From: Flavimaribacter sp039888615
GTDB lineage: Bacteria > Pseudomonadota > Alphaproteobacteria > Rhizobiales > Rhizobiaceae
DNA: 64,000 nucleotides
NCBI GenBank assembly: GCA_039888615.1
Contig: JBDQQS010000001.1
Reading direction: 5' to 3' (one strand)
A program made the position numbers and the translations under genes. The notes below the pieces were generated by a model. That model was not told the origin of the DNA. It searched no databases and was given only the letters and a program-made list of their open reading frames with translations. Positions 1 to 9,997 of this stretch are shown piece by piece; position 1 is the stretch's first letter; each line of letters starts with the position of its first letter.

Positions 1-205
1 ACTTCCGATACGCAACGCGGAAATACTGCGTTATAATATAATACATAGATTGTCTGTCGTAAAGAAATACAACTATAGAGAGTGTAATTGCTTTTCTACC
101 ATTAGTAGATGAGGTGGCGGAGCGATGAAAATCAGGAATAGTTTACTGATCTCAAGAGTAATAACGGCTAGGATAGCGCCTCAACAGCATGGAGGCGTTC
201 TTTTC

Positions 206-1309
206 ATGATTTTCAGAATGGCGTTAGCAGGATTGTCCATGGCGTTGACGCCAATAGCGGCGCACGCGCAAACAGCCAGCTCTTCACCACCGCCCGCTGT
301 CGTGGTTTCGACGGTGACGGAGCAGTCTCCCGCCGCCTTGAACAGATATGTCGGCAGGGTGATTGCCGTCAGCACGGTCGAGCTTCAAGCCCGGGTGACC
401 GGTTTTCTCGAAAAACGCAATTTCACTGAAGGCGCGACCGTCAAGAAAGGCGACGTCCTCTATGAGATAGAAAAGGACACCTACAAGGCGAACGTGGACA
501 AGTCGGCGGCGACCGTAGAGGGCGCGCAGGCCACGGTGACGGACGATCAGAAGACGTTCGAACGCATGAAGTTCCTGCGCGACAAGCAGGACCAGCCGCA
601 ATCGGCGGTGGATCAGGCAGAAGCCGACCTCCAGAACAGTCAGGCGACGCTTGGCGAAGCCAAGGCTCAACTGGAGCTGGACAAGATCAATCTCGGCTAT
701 ACGACAATCACCAGCCCGATCGACGGCCGGATAAGCACGACCAATATCAACGTGGGCAATCTCGTCACCCCGGACAGCGGCACTTTGGCGACCATTCTGA
801 GCGTCGATCCGATCTATGTCCGGTTCTACATCAGCGAAATCGACCTTGTCGATGCGCGACAGAGGGGGCTGATCGGAGAGGACCAGGCGAAACTCGAAGT
901 GGAGATCACGCTCTCGAACGGAGACGTTTATCCGAAAACGGGCACGATCAACTATGTCGGGGTCGCGATCGAACAGTCGACGGACACAACCGAAATCAGA
1001 GCCACTTTCGACAACCCCGACGGTATTCTGATTCCGGGTCAGTTCGTCACTGCAAGGACGATGGATCCGTCGGCCAAGCCGGAACTCGCCGTCCCACAGC
1101 TTGCTGTGCAACTCGACAAGAAGGGACACTTCGTTTTCCTCGTGGGCGACGACAACAAGGTCGAAAGACAGGACATCGAGGTTGGTCAGCAGAAAGCCGG
1201 GATGTGGGTCGTCACCTCGGGATTGAAAAAAGATCAGAAGGTCATCGTACAGGGCCTGCAGAAGGTGCAGCCCGGAATCATCGTGAAGCCCGTCGAGCAG
1301 CAGAGCTGA
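206..1309 (+). CDS. RND efflux periplasmic adaptor (MFP) subunit
   Basis: Membrane-fusion protein of a tripartite drug-efflux pump of the AcrA/MexA type; it bridges the inner-membrane RND pump to an outer-membrane channel. The protein shows a biotinyl-lipoyl-like half (motif VELQARVTGFLEKRNF), a coiled-coil hairpin rich in K/E/Q, the second lipoyl half (TTITSPIDGRIS) and a beta-barrel/membrane-proximal C-terminus. I start it at the ATG at 206, which follows GGAGG (191-195) and opens a good signal peptide (MIFRMALAGLSMALTPIAAHAQ-type, no lipobox cysteine). An upstream in-frame ATG at 125, with its own weak GGAG, would add 27 residues before the signal peptide. The pump gene follows 12 bases downstream, so the two are an operon. 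No outer-membrane channel gene is present in the window. Confidence 0.9.
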   Translation: MIFRMALAGLSMALTPIAAHAQTASSSPPPAVVVSTVTEQSPAALNRYVGRVIAVSTVELQARVTGFLEKRNFTEGATVKKGDVLYEIEKDTYKANVDKSAATVEGAQATVTDDQKTFERMKFLRDKQDQPQSAVDQAEADLQNSQATLGEAKAQLELDKINLGYTTITSPIDGRISTTNINVGNLVTPDSGTLATILSVDPIYVRFYISEIDLVDARQRGLIGEDQAKLEVEITLSNGDVYPKTGTINYVGVAIEQSTDTTEIRATFDNPDGILIPGQFVTARTMDPSAKPELAVPQLAVQLDKKGHFVFLVGDDNKVERQDIEVGQQKAGMWVVTSGLKKDQKVIVQGLQKVQPGIIVKPVEQQS

Positions 1310-1321
1310 CGGGAGCGATTG

Positions 1322-4300
1322 ATGATATCCGAGTTCTTTATTGATCGGCCGAAATTTGCCGTCGTCATCGCTATCGTCACCACGCTCGTCGGCGCTATCG
1401 GGATCATATTCATTCCGATTGCGGACTATCCAGATATTGCGCCGCCCCAGGTTTCGGTCACGGCGCAATATCCAGGCGCCAGCGCCAAGGTGATCCAGGA
1501 CACCGTCGCCACACCTATCGAGCAACAGGTCAACGGCGTCGACGGCATGCTGTACATGACGTCGACCAGCGACAACAGCGGCAACTATGTCCTGACGGTC
1601 AATTTCAGGATCGGGACCGATCCGGATATCGCGGCCGTCAACGTGCAGAACCGGGTCGCCATGGCGACGGCGCTTTTGCCCGCCACTGTGGTCCAGCAGG
1701 GCGTAATTACGTCCAAACAGTCCAGCAATATGATTCAGGTAATTAACCTGATATCGCCGGACCAGTCGCGGGACGAACTCTTTCTCAGCAACTATGCGGC
1801 AAACCATGTGCAAGAGCCCTTGAGCCGCATTCCGGGCGTGGGCGGCACGGCCCAGTTCGGCCAACTCAATTACAGCATGCGGGTATGGCTGGACGCAGAC
1901 AAGCTGACTTACCTCAACCTGACGGCGTCGGACGTCGTCGATGCGATCAACGCCCAGAACGTCCAGGCGACCGCCGGAACGGTCGGCGCTCCGCCGTTCG
2001 GCGACGGCAAGATCGACTTCCAATACACGCTGCAAGCCGAGGGTTTGCTGGATACGGTCGACCAGTTCGAAAAGATCATCGTGCAGGCCAATACGGACGG
2101 ATCGCTGGTCCGGCTGAGCGACGTCGCCCGCGTGCAGCTCGGTTCGGAAACTTACGATTCAAACGCCACTTTCAACAACACGCCGGCGGCCGCGATCCAG
2201 ATCCTGCTTGAAAGCGGCGCGAATGCCCTCGACGTCGCCGACGGCGTCTACAAGCAGATGGATGAACTGGCCAAATCCTTTCCCGAAGGCGTCGCCTACA
2301 ATCTGACCTATGATGTGACGAAGGCCGTTCGCGCTTCGGTGCGGGAAGTCATGCAGACGTTGGCAATCACCGCGCTTCTGGTCATCGCGGTGACCTTCAT
2401 GTTCCTTTTGAGCTGGCGGGCGACGATCATTCCGGCGATTGCAATTCCCGTCTCTCTTCTGGGCGCTGTAGCGCTGATCTATCTCACCGGCTTCAGCGCC
2501 AACATGATTACGCTATTCGCAATCATTCTCGCCATCACCCTCGTGGTGGACGACGCGATCGTAATCATTGAAAACGCCGAACGCATCATGGAAGAGGAGC
2601 AACTGGAGCCGCGAGAGGCGACGCTCAAGGCGATGTCGCAGATCACCGGGCCGATTATCGCCACAACCTTTGTGCTGGCCGCGGTGTTCGTGCCTGTCTG
2701 CTTTTTTCCGGGAATCACCGGAAAAATCTATCTGGAATTTGCGCTTACAATCGTTTTTGCGTTCTCGCTGTCCGCAGTCAACGCGCTGACGCTGGGTCCG
2801 GCGCTTTGCTCGCTCCTGCTGAAGAGAAGCACCGGCCACGCCAAGGGGCCGCTGAGGATCATACCCTGGACGGTGGATCGGCTGCGGCGCGGATATATGT
2901 GGCTGGCGTTCAGAATGCTGCGTTTCGCAGGCGTCACGCTGGTGTTATTCGCCTGCTTTATTGGCGCAACGGTCTATCTGTTCCAGGCAACGCCCACAGG
3001 CTTCATTCCGCAGGAGGACCAGGGCGTTCTTATGTCGAGCATAACATTGCCGGACGGAGCCTCCCTGCAGCGCACCGAGGAGGTTATCGCTCAGCTGAGT
3101 GATATCACCGCAAAGACTCCAGGGGTACTTAACGTCATCGGCGTGAGCGGCGACAGCCTCATCAACGGGACGCGTCCGAACACCGGCATGATCGTCGCCG
3201 TCCTGAAGGACTGGAGCGAGCGAACAACGCCGGAAACCCAATGGTACAGCATTCTTGCGACGCTCGACAGCAAATTCAACGCTCTGCCTTCGGCGACGGC
3301 GGTCGTTTTTCCGCTGCCGACGATACAGGGCGTTGGCTCCAGCGGCGGAACCTCCGCCGAGCTTTTGGATCTCAATACAGGCAGTCTGCAGCAGCTCGAT
3401 TCCGTCCAGCGCGCGTTCTTGACTGCATTGAACGCGACGCCGGAATTCAAACAGGCGTTTGGCAATTTCGCCGCCACGACGCCGCAATATTATCTCGCGA
3501 TCGATCGTGATCGGGCGCAGATTCTGGGTGTCGATATTTCGAATATCTACGAGGTGCTACAGGCCAATCTTGGCGAATATTACGTCAACAATTTCGTGGT
3601 TGACGGCAATATCTACTGGGTCGTCCTCACCGCGGAATCCCGGTTTCGACAGTCGGTCGACGACGTCCGCGACATCTATGTTCGAAACGACTCGAACGAG
3701 ATGATTCCGCTCAGTGCGCTCGTAACGGAAAGCCCTATTCTCGGGACGGACCAGATCTATCGCTACAACTTGTTCCAGGCCTCATCGATTACCGGATTGC
3801 CGGAACCCGGCGTTGCGTCGGGCGAGGGGATCAGGATAATGGAGGAGGTTGCGGCGAAAACCCTGCCGGATGGCTATCGCATCGATTGGGGCGGCGTAAC
3901 GCTTCAGGAGGTCCAGGCAGGCGGCCTTGTCGTCTACATCCTCATCCTTGCAGTCATATTCGCCTATTTGTTTCTGGTCGCCCAGTATGAAAGCTGGACC
4001 TTGCCAATGTCCGTCATGACGTCGACCGTGATGTCGGTGTTCGGCGCCTTGTTGCCGCTGTATTTTCTCTCCTTCCTGAACAACAATATCTACGCACAGA
4101 TTGGGCTGGTGCTGCTGATTGCGCTTGCGGCAAAGAAGGCGATCATGATCGTCGAGTTCGCCAAGGTGCGCCGCGACGAAGGCGCCAGCATCGCTCATGC
4201 GGCGCTGAGCGCCGCGAAGCTGAGGTTCAGACCTGTCACGATGACCGGTCTTTGCTTCGTCATTGGCGTCCTGCCGCTTATCTTCGCCTCCGGGCCGGGA

Positions 4301-4483
4301 GCGAGCGCCAGGTTGTCGATCGGCGTGCCGGTATTCGCCGGGATGCTGGTAGACAGCACCTTGGGCCTGCTGATGGTTCCGGTGCTGTATTTCGTATTCC
4401 AGTCGATGCGCGAAAAGTCGAATAACTGGCGCCGTCGCCGGAACCGGTCTGAACAAACATGGACGGAGCAAGGCGCGGGATAA
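1322..4483 (+). CDS. RND multidrug efflux pump, HAE1 family permease
   Basis: Proton-driven inner-membrane transporter of the AcrB/MexB family that exports hydrophobic drugs, detergents or similar compounds. The length of about 1053 residues is that of a full HAE1 pump. It opens with the usual ISEFFIDRPKFA, has two repeats of six membrane helices with large periplasmic loops, the paired aspartates of helix 4 (LVVDDAIVIIENAERI) and the helix-10 lysine (LAAKKAIMIVEFAK) of the proton relay. The ATG at 1322 is preferred to the TTG at 1319; GGGAG lies at 1311-1315. It is co-transcribed with the adaptor and converges on the FUSC gene. The substrate cannot be read from the sequence. Confidence 0.93.
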   Translation: MISEFFIDRPKFAVVIAIVTTLVGAIGIIFIPIADYPDIAPPQVSVTAQYPGASAKVIQDTVATPIEQQVNGVDGMLYMTSTSDNSGNYVLTVNFRIGTDPDIAAVNVQNRVAMATALLPATVVQQGVITSKQSSNMIQVINLISPDQSRDELFLSNYAANHVQEPLSRIPGVGGTAQFGQLNYSMRVWLDADKLTYLNLTASDVVDAINAQNVQATAGTVGAPPFGDGKIDFQYTLQAEGLLDTVDQFEKIIVQANTDGSLVRLSDVARVQLGSETYDSNATFNNTPAAAIQILLESGANALDVADGVYKQMDELAKSFPEGVAYNLTYDVTKAVRASVREVMQTLAITALLVIAVTFMFLLSWRATIIPAIAIPVSLLGAVALIYLTGFSANMITLFAIILAITLVVDDAIVIIENAERIMEEEQLEPREATLKAMSQITGPIIATTFVLAAVFVPVCFFPGITGKIYLEFALTIVFAFSLSAVNALTLGPALCSLLLKRSTGHAKGPLRIIPWTVDRLRRGYMWLAFRMLRFAGVTLVLFACFIGATVYLFQATPTGFIPQEDQGVLMSSITLPDGASLQRTEEVIAQLSDITAKTPGVLNVIGVSGDSLINGTRPNTGMIVAVLKDWSERTTPETQWYSILATLDSKFNALPSATAVVFPLPTIQGVGSSGGTSAELLDLNTGSLQQLDSVQRAFLTALNATPEFKQAFGNFAATTPQYYLAIDRDRAQILGVDISNIYEVLQANLGEYYVNNFVVDGNIYWVVLTAESRFRQSVDDVRDIYVRNDSNEMIPLSALVTESPILGTDQIYRYNLFQASSITGLPEPGVASGEGIRIMEEVAAKTLPDGYRIDWGGVTLQEVQAGGLVVYILILAVIFAYLFLVAQYESWTLPMSVMTSTVMSVFGALLPLYFLSFLNNNIYAQIGLVLLIALAAKKAIMIVEFAKVRRDEGASIAHAALSAAKLRFRPVTMTGLCFVIGVLPLIFASGPGASARLSIGVPVFAGMLVDSTLGLLMVPVLYFVFQSMREKSNNWRRRRNRSEQTWTEQGAG

Positions 4484-4523
4484 GGACCTCCTGTACACTC
4501 CCAATCGCGAAAGCTTTTTGGCC

Positions 4524-6557
4524 TCAGGGCTTGAGCGTATTCAACTCGTCCAGAACGGTGGCGGTCTTGTAGGCGTAATATCTTATGCCGATCAGCATCA
4601 TCGACAGCCGACGGCTGTCCACGTCAAGACGGGGTATTTCCAGCTCTTTCAATGCGTCGGCTGCCATTCCGGGCGCTTCGGGGGAAGGCAGGAACGCCTT
4701 TTCCAGTTGTTTCTGAACGGTGTGAAGAAAGTCTGTTGTCTCATCGGAGAGTTGAAACGGTTCTGTCTTCGAGCGCGTATCGACATAAAGGGTGACGTAG
4801 GAGACCAGGGCGTCGGCATAGGCCAAACGTCTCCTGAGTTTCTTCGGCGGCTGAAGGTCGAGCAGACGTTCCGCCTCGATCTCGGGAATGATCTCGGCGA
4901 GCTTCCTGGATGACTGTTCCAGCGCCGCCAGGGAGGCGTTTTGTTGCTGCTTCGGGCTTTCCGTCGTCGTGTGTAAGAGATCCAACGCCTTGCTTTTGAT
5001 ATCCGCCAAAAGAGGATCGATTTTGTCGATCGATCTGACCGGAAAAATCAGCAGCGCGGCTGCGAGCCCGGTGAATGCGCCAATGAAGGTGTCGTAGACG
5101 CGCGCGAGTTCGTTTCCACTGCCAGCGTCGGCCAGAAGATGAAAGGCGATGAGTACGGTGTAGCTGATCAGGCCGGATGCAATTGTATAATTTCCGGGAA
5201 GCGCAAGCACGACAAGTCCCAACGCCATCAAAGCAGTTGCAGCCTGAAACGACGTCAACGGAATTGTGTTTTCGACCAGGATCGCCAAGGCGGCGCCAGC
5301 GGCTGTTCCGACAGTTCTTTCGGTCATCCTCTGCAGAGTCGCGCCCGCGGTGCCGCTGAGCACCATATAGACTGTCATCGTGGCCCAGAAACCGTGGGCG
5401 AGATTGAGCCATGAGGTCAGGAAAATAGTGATGCTCGCGGCGACAAAACCCTGTATCGCCATTCTGTTTGCTGCTTCCGCATCCGCTACTTCGACTTGCC
5501 AGGCGCGGCGAGGCTCAGGCGTCGGCTTGCCGGCGCTCGTCGTCTGCAAAATTTCAAAGATCCTTGCATAGGCGGCGAACAGTCTGAATTCATAGAAGTC
5601 TTTTTTATCGTTCCCACCCCCGGATGAAAGGAGGCGCTCGCGAATGTGTTCGACCTCATCAGAGGGACGCGCGCTGTAGCGGTCTGAACCAAGTAAAACC
5701 TGCGCAACATCCTTGCGCAATGCTGCAAGATCCGGACGAGCGATCACATCGCCATTTCCCGACGCTTTGATCTCCTTGTAGAGGTCGCCCATATACTGGC
5801 CGGAAAGCAGAATGCGCAGAACCCGCAGAACGCGCGACTGGATCTCGTCGCTGATCTGGGGGTTTTGAAACACGACAATATTGGAGAGGCGTGCAAACTC
5901 GGTCCAGCGCGCGCGCAAATCATCGACCTCGAGTTGACCTGCGACGTCGTTGTCTCTCAGTCTTCGCGCAAACTCGGATAGAATCGAATCCTCCTCGGAT
6001 GCAAAAGCATTGAGGGAAGATGGCCGCCAGCCAAGAATACGCACGACGATGGCGGATCCCGCGCCAATCAGGGCAGCAAGGGGAAGCCACCATGAAACGC
6101 TGCGATCCGGGTTCTCGATGACGAGAAACATGAACATCATCGACATCAGTCTTCCGATCTGGGTTCCGTCGACGCCGTAACGCCGCAAGTAAAACCCGAA
6201 CGCTATGACGGGGACCCAGACATAGGTGACGAGCCTGCCGCCTGGATCGAGGCTGCCCCAGCCGACAATCGCTCCGACGAGTAGCACCGCAAGAACCACA
6301 GCGCCGTTGCGCAGGATCAGCTTGAACTCAGTCGGCTTCGGCCCAGGCGTCAGAAACAGCAGGCTGAAGGCGGCGCTTGCGGCGCAGAAGATCGTCAGGT
6401 TCGGGGCCAAGCCCGACGGGGCGAAGCGATAGAGTCCATAACCGATTGAGCCTGCAAGGATGGTGGCAAGACCAAAATGCAGTCCGCGAACCAGGTTGAG
6501 GCCGCCGGGATCTACCCGGCGAAGAAAGGAAGCAAACCTGGTCAGTCCAAGTGTCAT
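4524..6557 (-). CDS. FUSC family exporter-like membrane protein
   Basis: A protein of 677 residues with the two-block membrane layout of the FUSC/YccS family (fusaric-acid resistance and aromatic-acid export). One set of helices spans about residues 20-180, then a soluble part, a second set about 370-510, and a C-terminal helical cytoplasmic domain. Typical second-block sequence is present (GFWATMTVYMVLSGTAGATLQRMTERTVGTAAGAAL). It converges on the RND pump, with 40 bases between the stops, so it is not in the same operon, but the two may serve the same export purpose. Family membership is clear; the transported compound is unknown. Confidence 0.85.
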   Translation of the reverse strand: MTLGLTRFASFLRRVDPGGLNLVRGLHFGLATILAGSIGYGLYRFAPSGLAPNLTIFCAASAAFSLLFLTPGPKPTEFKLILRNGAVVLAVLLVGAIVGWGSLDPGGRLVTYVWVPVIAFGFYLRRYGVDGTQIGRLMSMMFMFLVIENPDRSVSWWLPLAALIGAGSAIVVRILGWRPSSLNAFASEEDSILSEFARRLRDNDVAGQLEVDDLRARWTEFARLSNIVVFQNPQISDEIQSRVLRVLRILLSGQYMGDLYKEIKASGNGDVIARPDLAALRKDVAQVLLGSDRYSARPSDEVEHIRERLLSSGGGNDKKDFYEFRLFAAYARIFEILQTTSAGKPTPEPRRAWQVEVADAEAANRMAIQGFVAASITIFLTSWLNLAHGFWATMTVYMVLSGTAGATLQRMTERTVGTAAGAALAILVENTIPLTSFQAATALMALGLVVLALPGNYTIASGLISYTVLIAFHLLADAGSGNELARVYDTFIGAFTGLAAALLIFPVRSIDKIDPLLADIKSKALDLLHTTTESPKQQQNASLAALEQSSRKLAEIIPEIEAERLLDLQPPKKLRRRLAYADALVSYVTLYVDTRSKTEPFQLSDETTDFLHTVQKQLEKAFLPSPEAPGMAADALKELEIPRLDVDSRRLSMMLIGIRYYAYKTATVLDELNTLKP

Positions 6558-6762
6558 TTCGGGCTGTCCGGCTCCCTCATGTGTCTCTATCCATCGCTGT
6601 CACAATGTATGTTTCGGTGTCAAAAAACCAATCAACAACGGCAGTATATTGAATGGACCACGACTTCCGAAGAGGCGCTGTCGAGGATGACGCGGAGGCT
6701 TGTAATCATGTATGAATGCAGGTCTACTTCGCGCCAGAAGCTGCACACGCAGGAGCCGCTGA

Positions 6763-7872
6763 ATGAACGACCGCTTTCGTAATCTGGTCTACGGATTGGC
6801 CTTCGCCATCATGATCGGTTACATATTGCATATCGGAAAGCCGATATTCATCCCTATCATCTCCGGCGTCATTTCCGTCTACGTTCTGTCGACGATCGCT
6901 TCCGTGCTTGGACGAGTTCCGGTGGTTGGAGCGGTGATCCCGCTCTGGCTACGCAACGTCATTGCTCTGTTGTTATTCATTTTCCTCGCCGTATTGATGA
7001 TTTTCCTGTTCGCCGAGAACGTTCAGCGGATCGTGGCGCTCGCGCCGCAATACCAGTCGACATTGCTGCTTTTCATTGGAGACGTCGCGAATTATCTGGG
7101 CATCGACGATGAGCCCACCTGGGATACGATACGCAATCTGCTTCTTGAAAATATCAATCTTCAGCGGGTCATAAGCACGACCGTGACGTCCGTGGGCTCC
7201 TTTGCCGGGCAGATTTTCGTCGTGATTTTCTATGCGACTTTTCTGATCGCCGAGAGACTGCATTTGCCCCGCAAGGTCATGCTTGCGGCTGGCAACAGAA
7301 AAGACGCCGAGACCGCAATGGATGTCGTTGGAAGCGTCAACCAGCGCATTGGCGAGTATCTGACGCTGAAAACCCTCGTCAATGTGATGCTGGGATTGAT
7401 CAGCTATGTCGCAATGCTGGCGATCGGACTTGATTTTGCGGGTTTCTTCGCCGTCTTCATAGGCGTTCTCAACTACATCCCGTATGTGGGGTCGATGGTG
7501 GGTGTGGCCGCGCCTGTCCTTCTCGCCGCAGCGCAATTCGGCTCGATCCCCTCGCTGCTTTTCGTCTTCGTCACGCTGACAGCCTCGCAAATGTTCATGG
7601 GTGGCGTCGTAGAGCCGCGGCTGTTCGGCCGATCTCTTAACCTGAGCCCCTTCATCATTCTTATTTCGCTGACTGTCTGGTATGCGATCTGGGGCGTGGC
7701 AGGCGCCATTCTGGCGGTTCCGATGACGTCTATGGTCGTTATCGTGATGGCGGCGTTTGTGCCGACGCGACCAATCGCCATACTGCTGTCGAGTGACGGC
7801 CGCATCGGCAAGAACTGGGACAAGCAACCCTTTGCTGAAGCGGCGGACGGGCAGGAAATGACCAGTTCATAG
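6763..7872 (+). CDS. AI-2E family transporter (PerM/TqsA-like)
   Basis: Polytopic inner-membrane protein of 369 residues from the AI-2E transporter family. About eight hydrophobic helices are visible, with the family-typical central stretch FAGFFAVFIGVLNYIPYVGS and the C-terminal helix pair ending in MTSMVVIVMAAF. The ATG at 6763 follows AGGAG at 6751-6755. It is divergent from the FUSC gene, sharing a 205-base intergenic region. Family members have been linked to autoinducer export, Na+/H+ exchange or permease functions, so the actual substrate should be left open. Confidence 0.87.
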   Translation: MNDRFRNLVYGLAFAIMIGYILHIGKPIFIPIISGVISVYVLSTIASVLGRVPVVGAVIPLWLRNVIALLLFIFLAVLMIFLFAENVQRIVALAPQYQSTLLLFIGDVANYLGIDDEPTWDTIRNLLLENINLQRVISTTVTSVGSFAGQIFVVIFYATFLIAERLHLPRKVMLAAGNRKDAETAMDVVGSVNQRIGEYLTLKTLVNVMLGLISYVAMLAIGLDFAGFFAVFIGVLNYIPYVGSMVGVAAPVLLAAAQFGSIPSLLFVFVTLTASQMFMGGVVEPRLFGRSLNLSPFIILISLTVWYAIWGVAGAILAVPMTSMVVIVMAAFVPTRPIAILLSSDGRIGKNWDKQPFAEAADGQEMTSS

Positions 7873-8017
7873 GCCGCGGCGACAGTGCAGAAAATCGGTC
7901 GTCTTAATTTCAGGGCCGAGCAACTATGAGGTGACTACTGGCAGAGTGCTCGGCGGATTCGACGCCGCCGGCCTCTATTCCTCAAAGCGATCAAGGGCGG
8001 TTGGATAACCGAACGGA

Positions 8018-8560
8018 TCAGACTTCAATCATAGAGACAACGAAGTCCGCCCGGTCTTGAACAGGAGCCTTGGGCAGAGGAACGACCGTGTAATTCAATG
8101 CCCGATAGGCTTTCAGAAGCCTCTCATACTCGGCGACGGCCTCGCCGAAATCGTGTCTGCGCTCCGTGTCCTGACCGAAAAGCTCGGGCCAGGGCGGTGC
8201 GAGGAACATCATGTGATGATAGCGTCGCGGAATGCACACGGATTCCAGGACAGGTTTTCCTGTCGCCTGTTCCAAGGCGGCTGCAGCGTCGACGAGGCCA
8301 CGGTCGAAGAACACCGGTCCATCGGCTGCTTGCGCCTCCTGCAAATCCACCAGCGCCATTGCAACAGCCCTGCGCGCGAATGCAGCGGGATCACGCCAGG
8401 GCAGGGCTGCTCCGCCGTTGCACATCTCCTGTCTGACAATTCTGCGTCCAGGTTCTTCGACGGTGGCGTAGCCTCTTTCGGCGAGTTCCGAAAGCAGCGT
8501 GGACTTTCCGCCGCCGGAGCAGCCGGACAGGATGAAGAAATTGCGTTCGCCCGCAATCAT
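8018..8560 (-). CDS. AAA-type NTPase, AAA_28-like
   Basis: Small P-loop protein of 180 residues. A Walker A motif (GCSGGGKST) sits near the N-terminus, an EEPGRRIVRQE segment follows, and there is a FFDRG Walker-B-like motif. This resembles the AAA_28/nucleoside-triphosphatase kinase-like family. The frame remains open upstream, but the ATG at 8560 is chosen because it forms an ATGA overlap with the stop of the rhodanese gene and puts the P-loop at a normal distance from the N-terminus. It is translationally coupled to the rhodanese. Its biological role is not known. Confidence 0.82.
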   Translation of the reverse strand: MIAGERNFFILSGCSGGGKSTLLSELAERGYATVEEPGRRIVRQEMCNGGAALPWRDPAAFARRAVAMALVDLQEAQAADGPVFFDRGLVDAAAALEQATGKPVLESVCIPRRYHHMMFLAPPWPELFGQDTERRHDFGEAVAEYERLLKAYRALNYTVVPLPKAPVQDRADFVVSMIEV

Positions 8561-8937
8561 TCCTTCTGCATGCGTTTTGGGGAGCCCGTGCTCATTTCCG
8601 TGCCGATATAAGGAAGCCGCGCTTCCTTCCACTTGCCGAAACCGCCATCCATATGCGCTATCTTGTCGACTCCGGCCTCGCTGCACATCTTCGCAACGCG
8701 GCCGGATCTGACGCCGGAACCACAATGGAGCACGACGGGCTTGCCCTGCTGAGAGGGCAGATCTTGCGCCGAGAAGAAGGCCATTGGTGAAAGAAGCGCG
8801 CCTTCAATGTGCTCGAACATGAACTCCTGGGGTGTCCTGACATCGATCAGCACGATGCGATGCTGCGTCAAGGCCTCGTAAACCTCCTCCGGCGTCCAGG
8901 TTTCGAAGACCGTGTCGCCGAGTTGCCCGGTTTGCAT
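8557..8937 (-). CDS. Rhodanese-like domain protein
   Basis: Single-domain rhodanese of 126 residues. The active-site loop HCGSGVRSG carries the persulfide-forming cysteine, and the CH2A-like motif (LIDVRTPQEFMFEHIEGA) precedes it. It probably carries sulfur or acts as a thiosulfate sulfurtransferase in the cytoplasm; no signal peptide is seen. Its stop overlaps the start of the AAA NTPase by four bases, and 46 bases separate it from the hydrolase-like gene upstream, so the leftward genes from 10641 may form one transcript. Confidence 0.88.
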   Translation of the reverse strand: MQTGQLGDTVFETWTPEEVYEALTQHRIVLIDVRTPQEFMFEHIEGALLSPMAFFSAQDLPSQQGKPVVLHCGSGVRSGRVAKMCSEAGVDKIAHMDGGFGKWKEARLPYIGTEMSTGSPKRMQKE

Positions 8938-8983
8938 TCTTGCACTCCTTCTTTCGTCTCTGCTTTGAATAATTGTTTTGGTT

Positions 8984-9997
8984 TCAGACCGTTGAGGACT
9001 TGTAGTTTCGGTCTCTCTCGCTTTCCGCGATTTCGTTGTCGACCATCTTTTTGATGGCGTCGACCGTCATCCGCATATTGCTCGGCTGACCCTCTGCGGG
9101 TCTGCTGTCGTCATCGAGATAGCCGTTGGGTCCGTTGTGTCCAACTCCAGGAAAAGTGATCCGCGTTATGCGGCCTTCGCGACGCGCCTCGTTCCAGTAG
9201 GATTTCGCGAATAATCGCCAGCGGTGAATGAACCCGACAGCGCCGATGCGGGCGACGCGATCGGCCGTGCCCTGTATATGGACAATGTCATCCAGGGCGG
9301 AAAGCCCGGAATGGGAAGAAAGCACGCCGCCAAGGGAAAACAGCGAGAGCCTTGCCTTGAACGCTGTCCGCAAAAAGGGGGCGGCGCCGACTGAGACTTC
9401 CGCCCCGCCGCTGTAGCCCAGCAAAATCACAGGACGGTGGGAGCCCGGCGTCTGACCTGACTGGTAGAGCTTTTTGCGGATGACCTGATAGGTGCCTGCG
9501 CTGTAGATCGGACCATACCTGCCGTCAGCGGCGACAAGCACCTGAAACATGTTGCGCAATCGGATCAGGTTCTTTGCCACGTTGGCGCTGTGGCCTCCGA
9601 GATAGCGCCAGAACCAGCCAAAAATGCGCTGGCCGGTTAGCGGAATGCCCATCGGGGAATACGGGAAAAAGTCCTGTATGACGGTCGCGTAAGGCATCGC
9701 CTTTTTCAACTCGTTCAGAAAATTCGCCTCCAGCGGCGGATGCGAGTCCCCCGTGATTGTTCCGATCCCCGTGACGTAGACCACCACTGCCTTGTCGTCG
9801 GCTTCGTTGACCGTCGCCGGATCTTCGGAGAGCTTGTCGATCGGCAATCCTTGGATGTTTTCAAGGTCGCCATCATCCGTGGTTGTCCAGCGCGACCACC
9901 ACGTCATCGCTTCAAAGGGAGCGGTGAACAACGCCACGAACAGCGTTGCGCCAGCTATGAGCAAAATTCCGGTCAGCAGTTCCTGCAGGTCGCTCAT
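8984..9997 (-). CDS. Membrane-anchored alpha/beta-hydrolase-like protein
   Basis: Unrecognised protein of 337 residues. It begins with a hydrophobic segment (about residues 8-28), suggesting a membrane anchor. Further on, LLGYSGGAEVS looks like a nucleophile elbow (G-x-S-x-G) of an alpha/beta hydrolase, and GVGHNGPNGY could hold the catalytic histidine. It overlaps the upstream membrane-protein gene by ATGA, so the two are translationally coupled and may work as a pair. The fold is inferred from motifs only; substrate and reaction are unknown. Confidence 0.7.
   Translation of the reverse strand: MSDLQELLTGILLIAGATLFVALFTAPFEAMTWWSRWTTTDDGDLENIQGLPIDKLSEDPATVNEADDKAVVVYVTGIGTITGDSHPPLEANFLNELKKAMPYATVIQDFFPYSPMGIPLTGQRIFGWFWRYLGGHSANVAKNLIRLRNMFQVLVAADGRYGPIYSAGTYQVIRKKLYQSGQTPGSHRPVILLGYSGGAEVSVGAAPFLRTAFKARLSLFSLGGVLSSHSGLSALDDIVHIQGTADRVARIGAVGFIHRWRLFAKSYWNEARREGRITRITFPGVGHNGPNGYLDDDSRPAEGQPSNMRMTVDAIKKMVDNEIAESERDRNYKSSTV

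Noticed and set aside
1..124. Promoter for the RND operon (TATAAT at 32-37)
   Set aside because: A good -10 word, but no -35 hexamer at 16-18 bases upstream; the upstream sequence is cut off by the window edge.
284..2035. Long minus-strand open frame (583 codons) opposite the RND adaptor and pump
   Set aside because: It mirrors two clear genes in a GC-rich sequence; its composition (rich in Arg, Asp, His, Val) is that of an antisense shadow.
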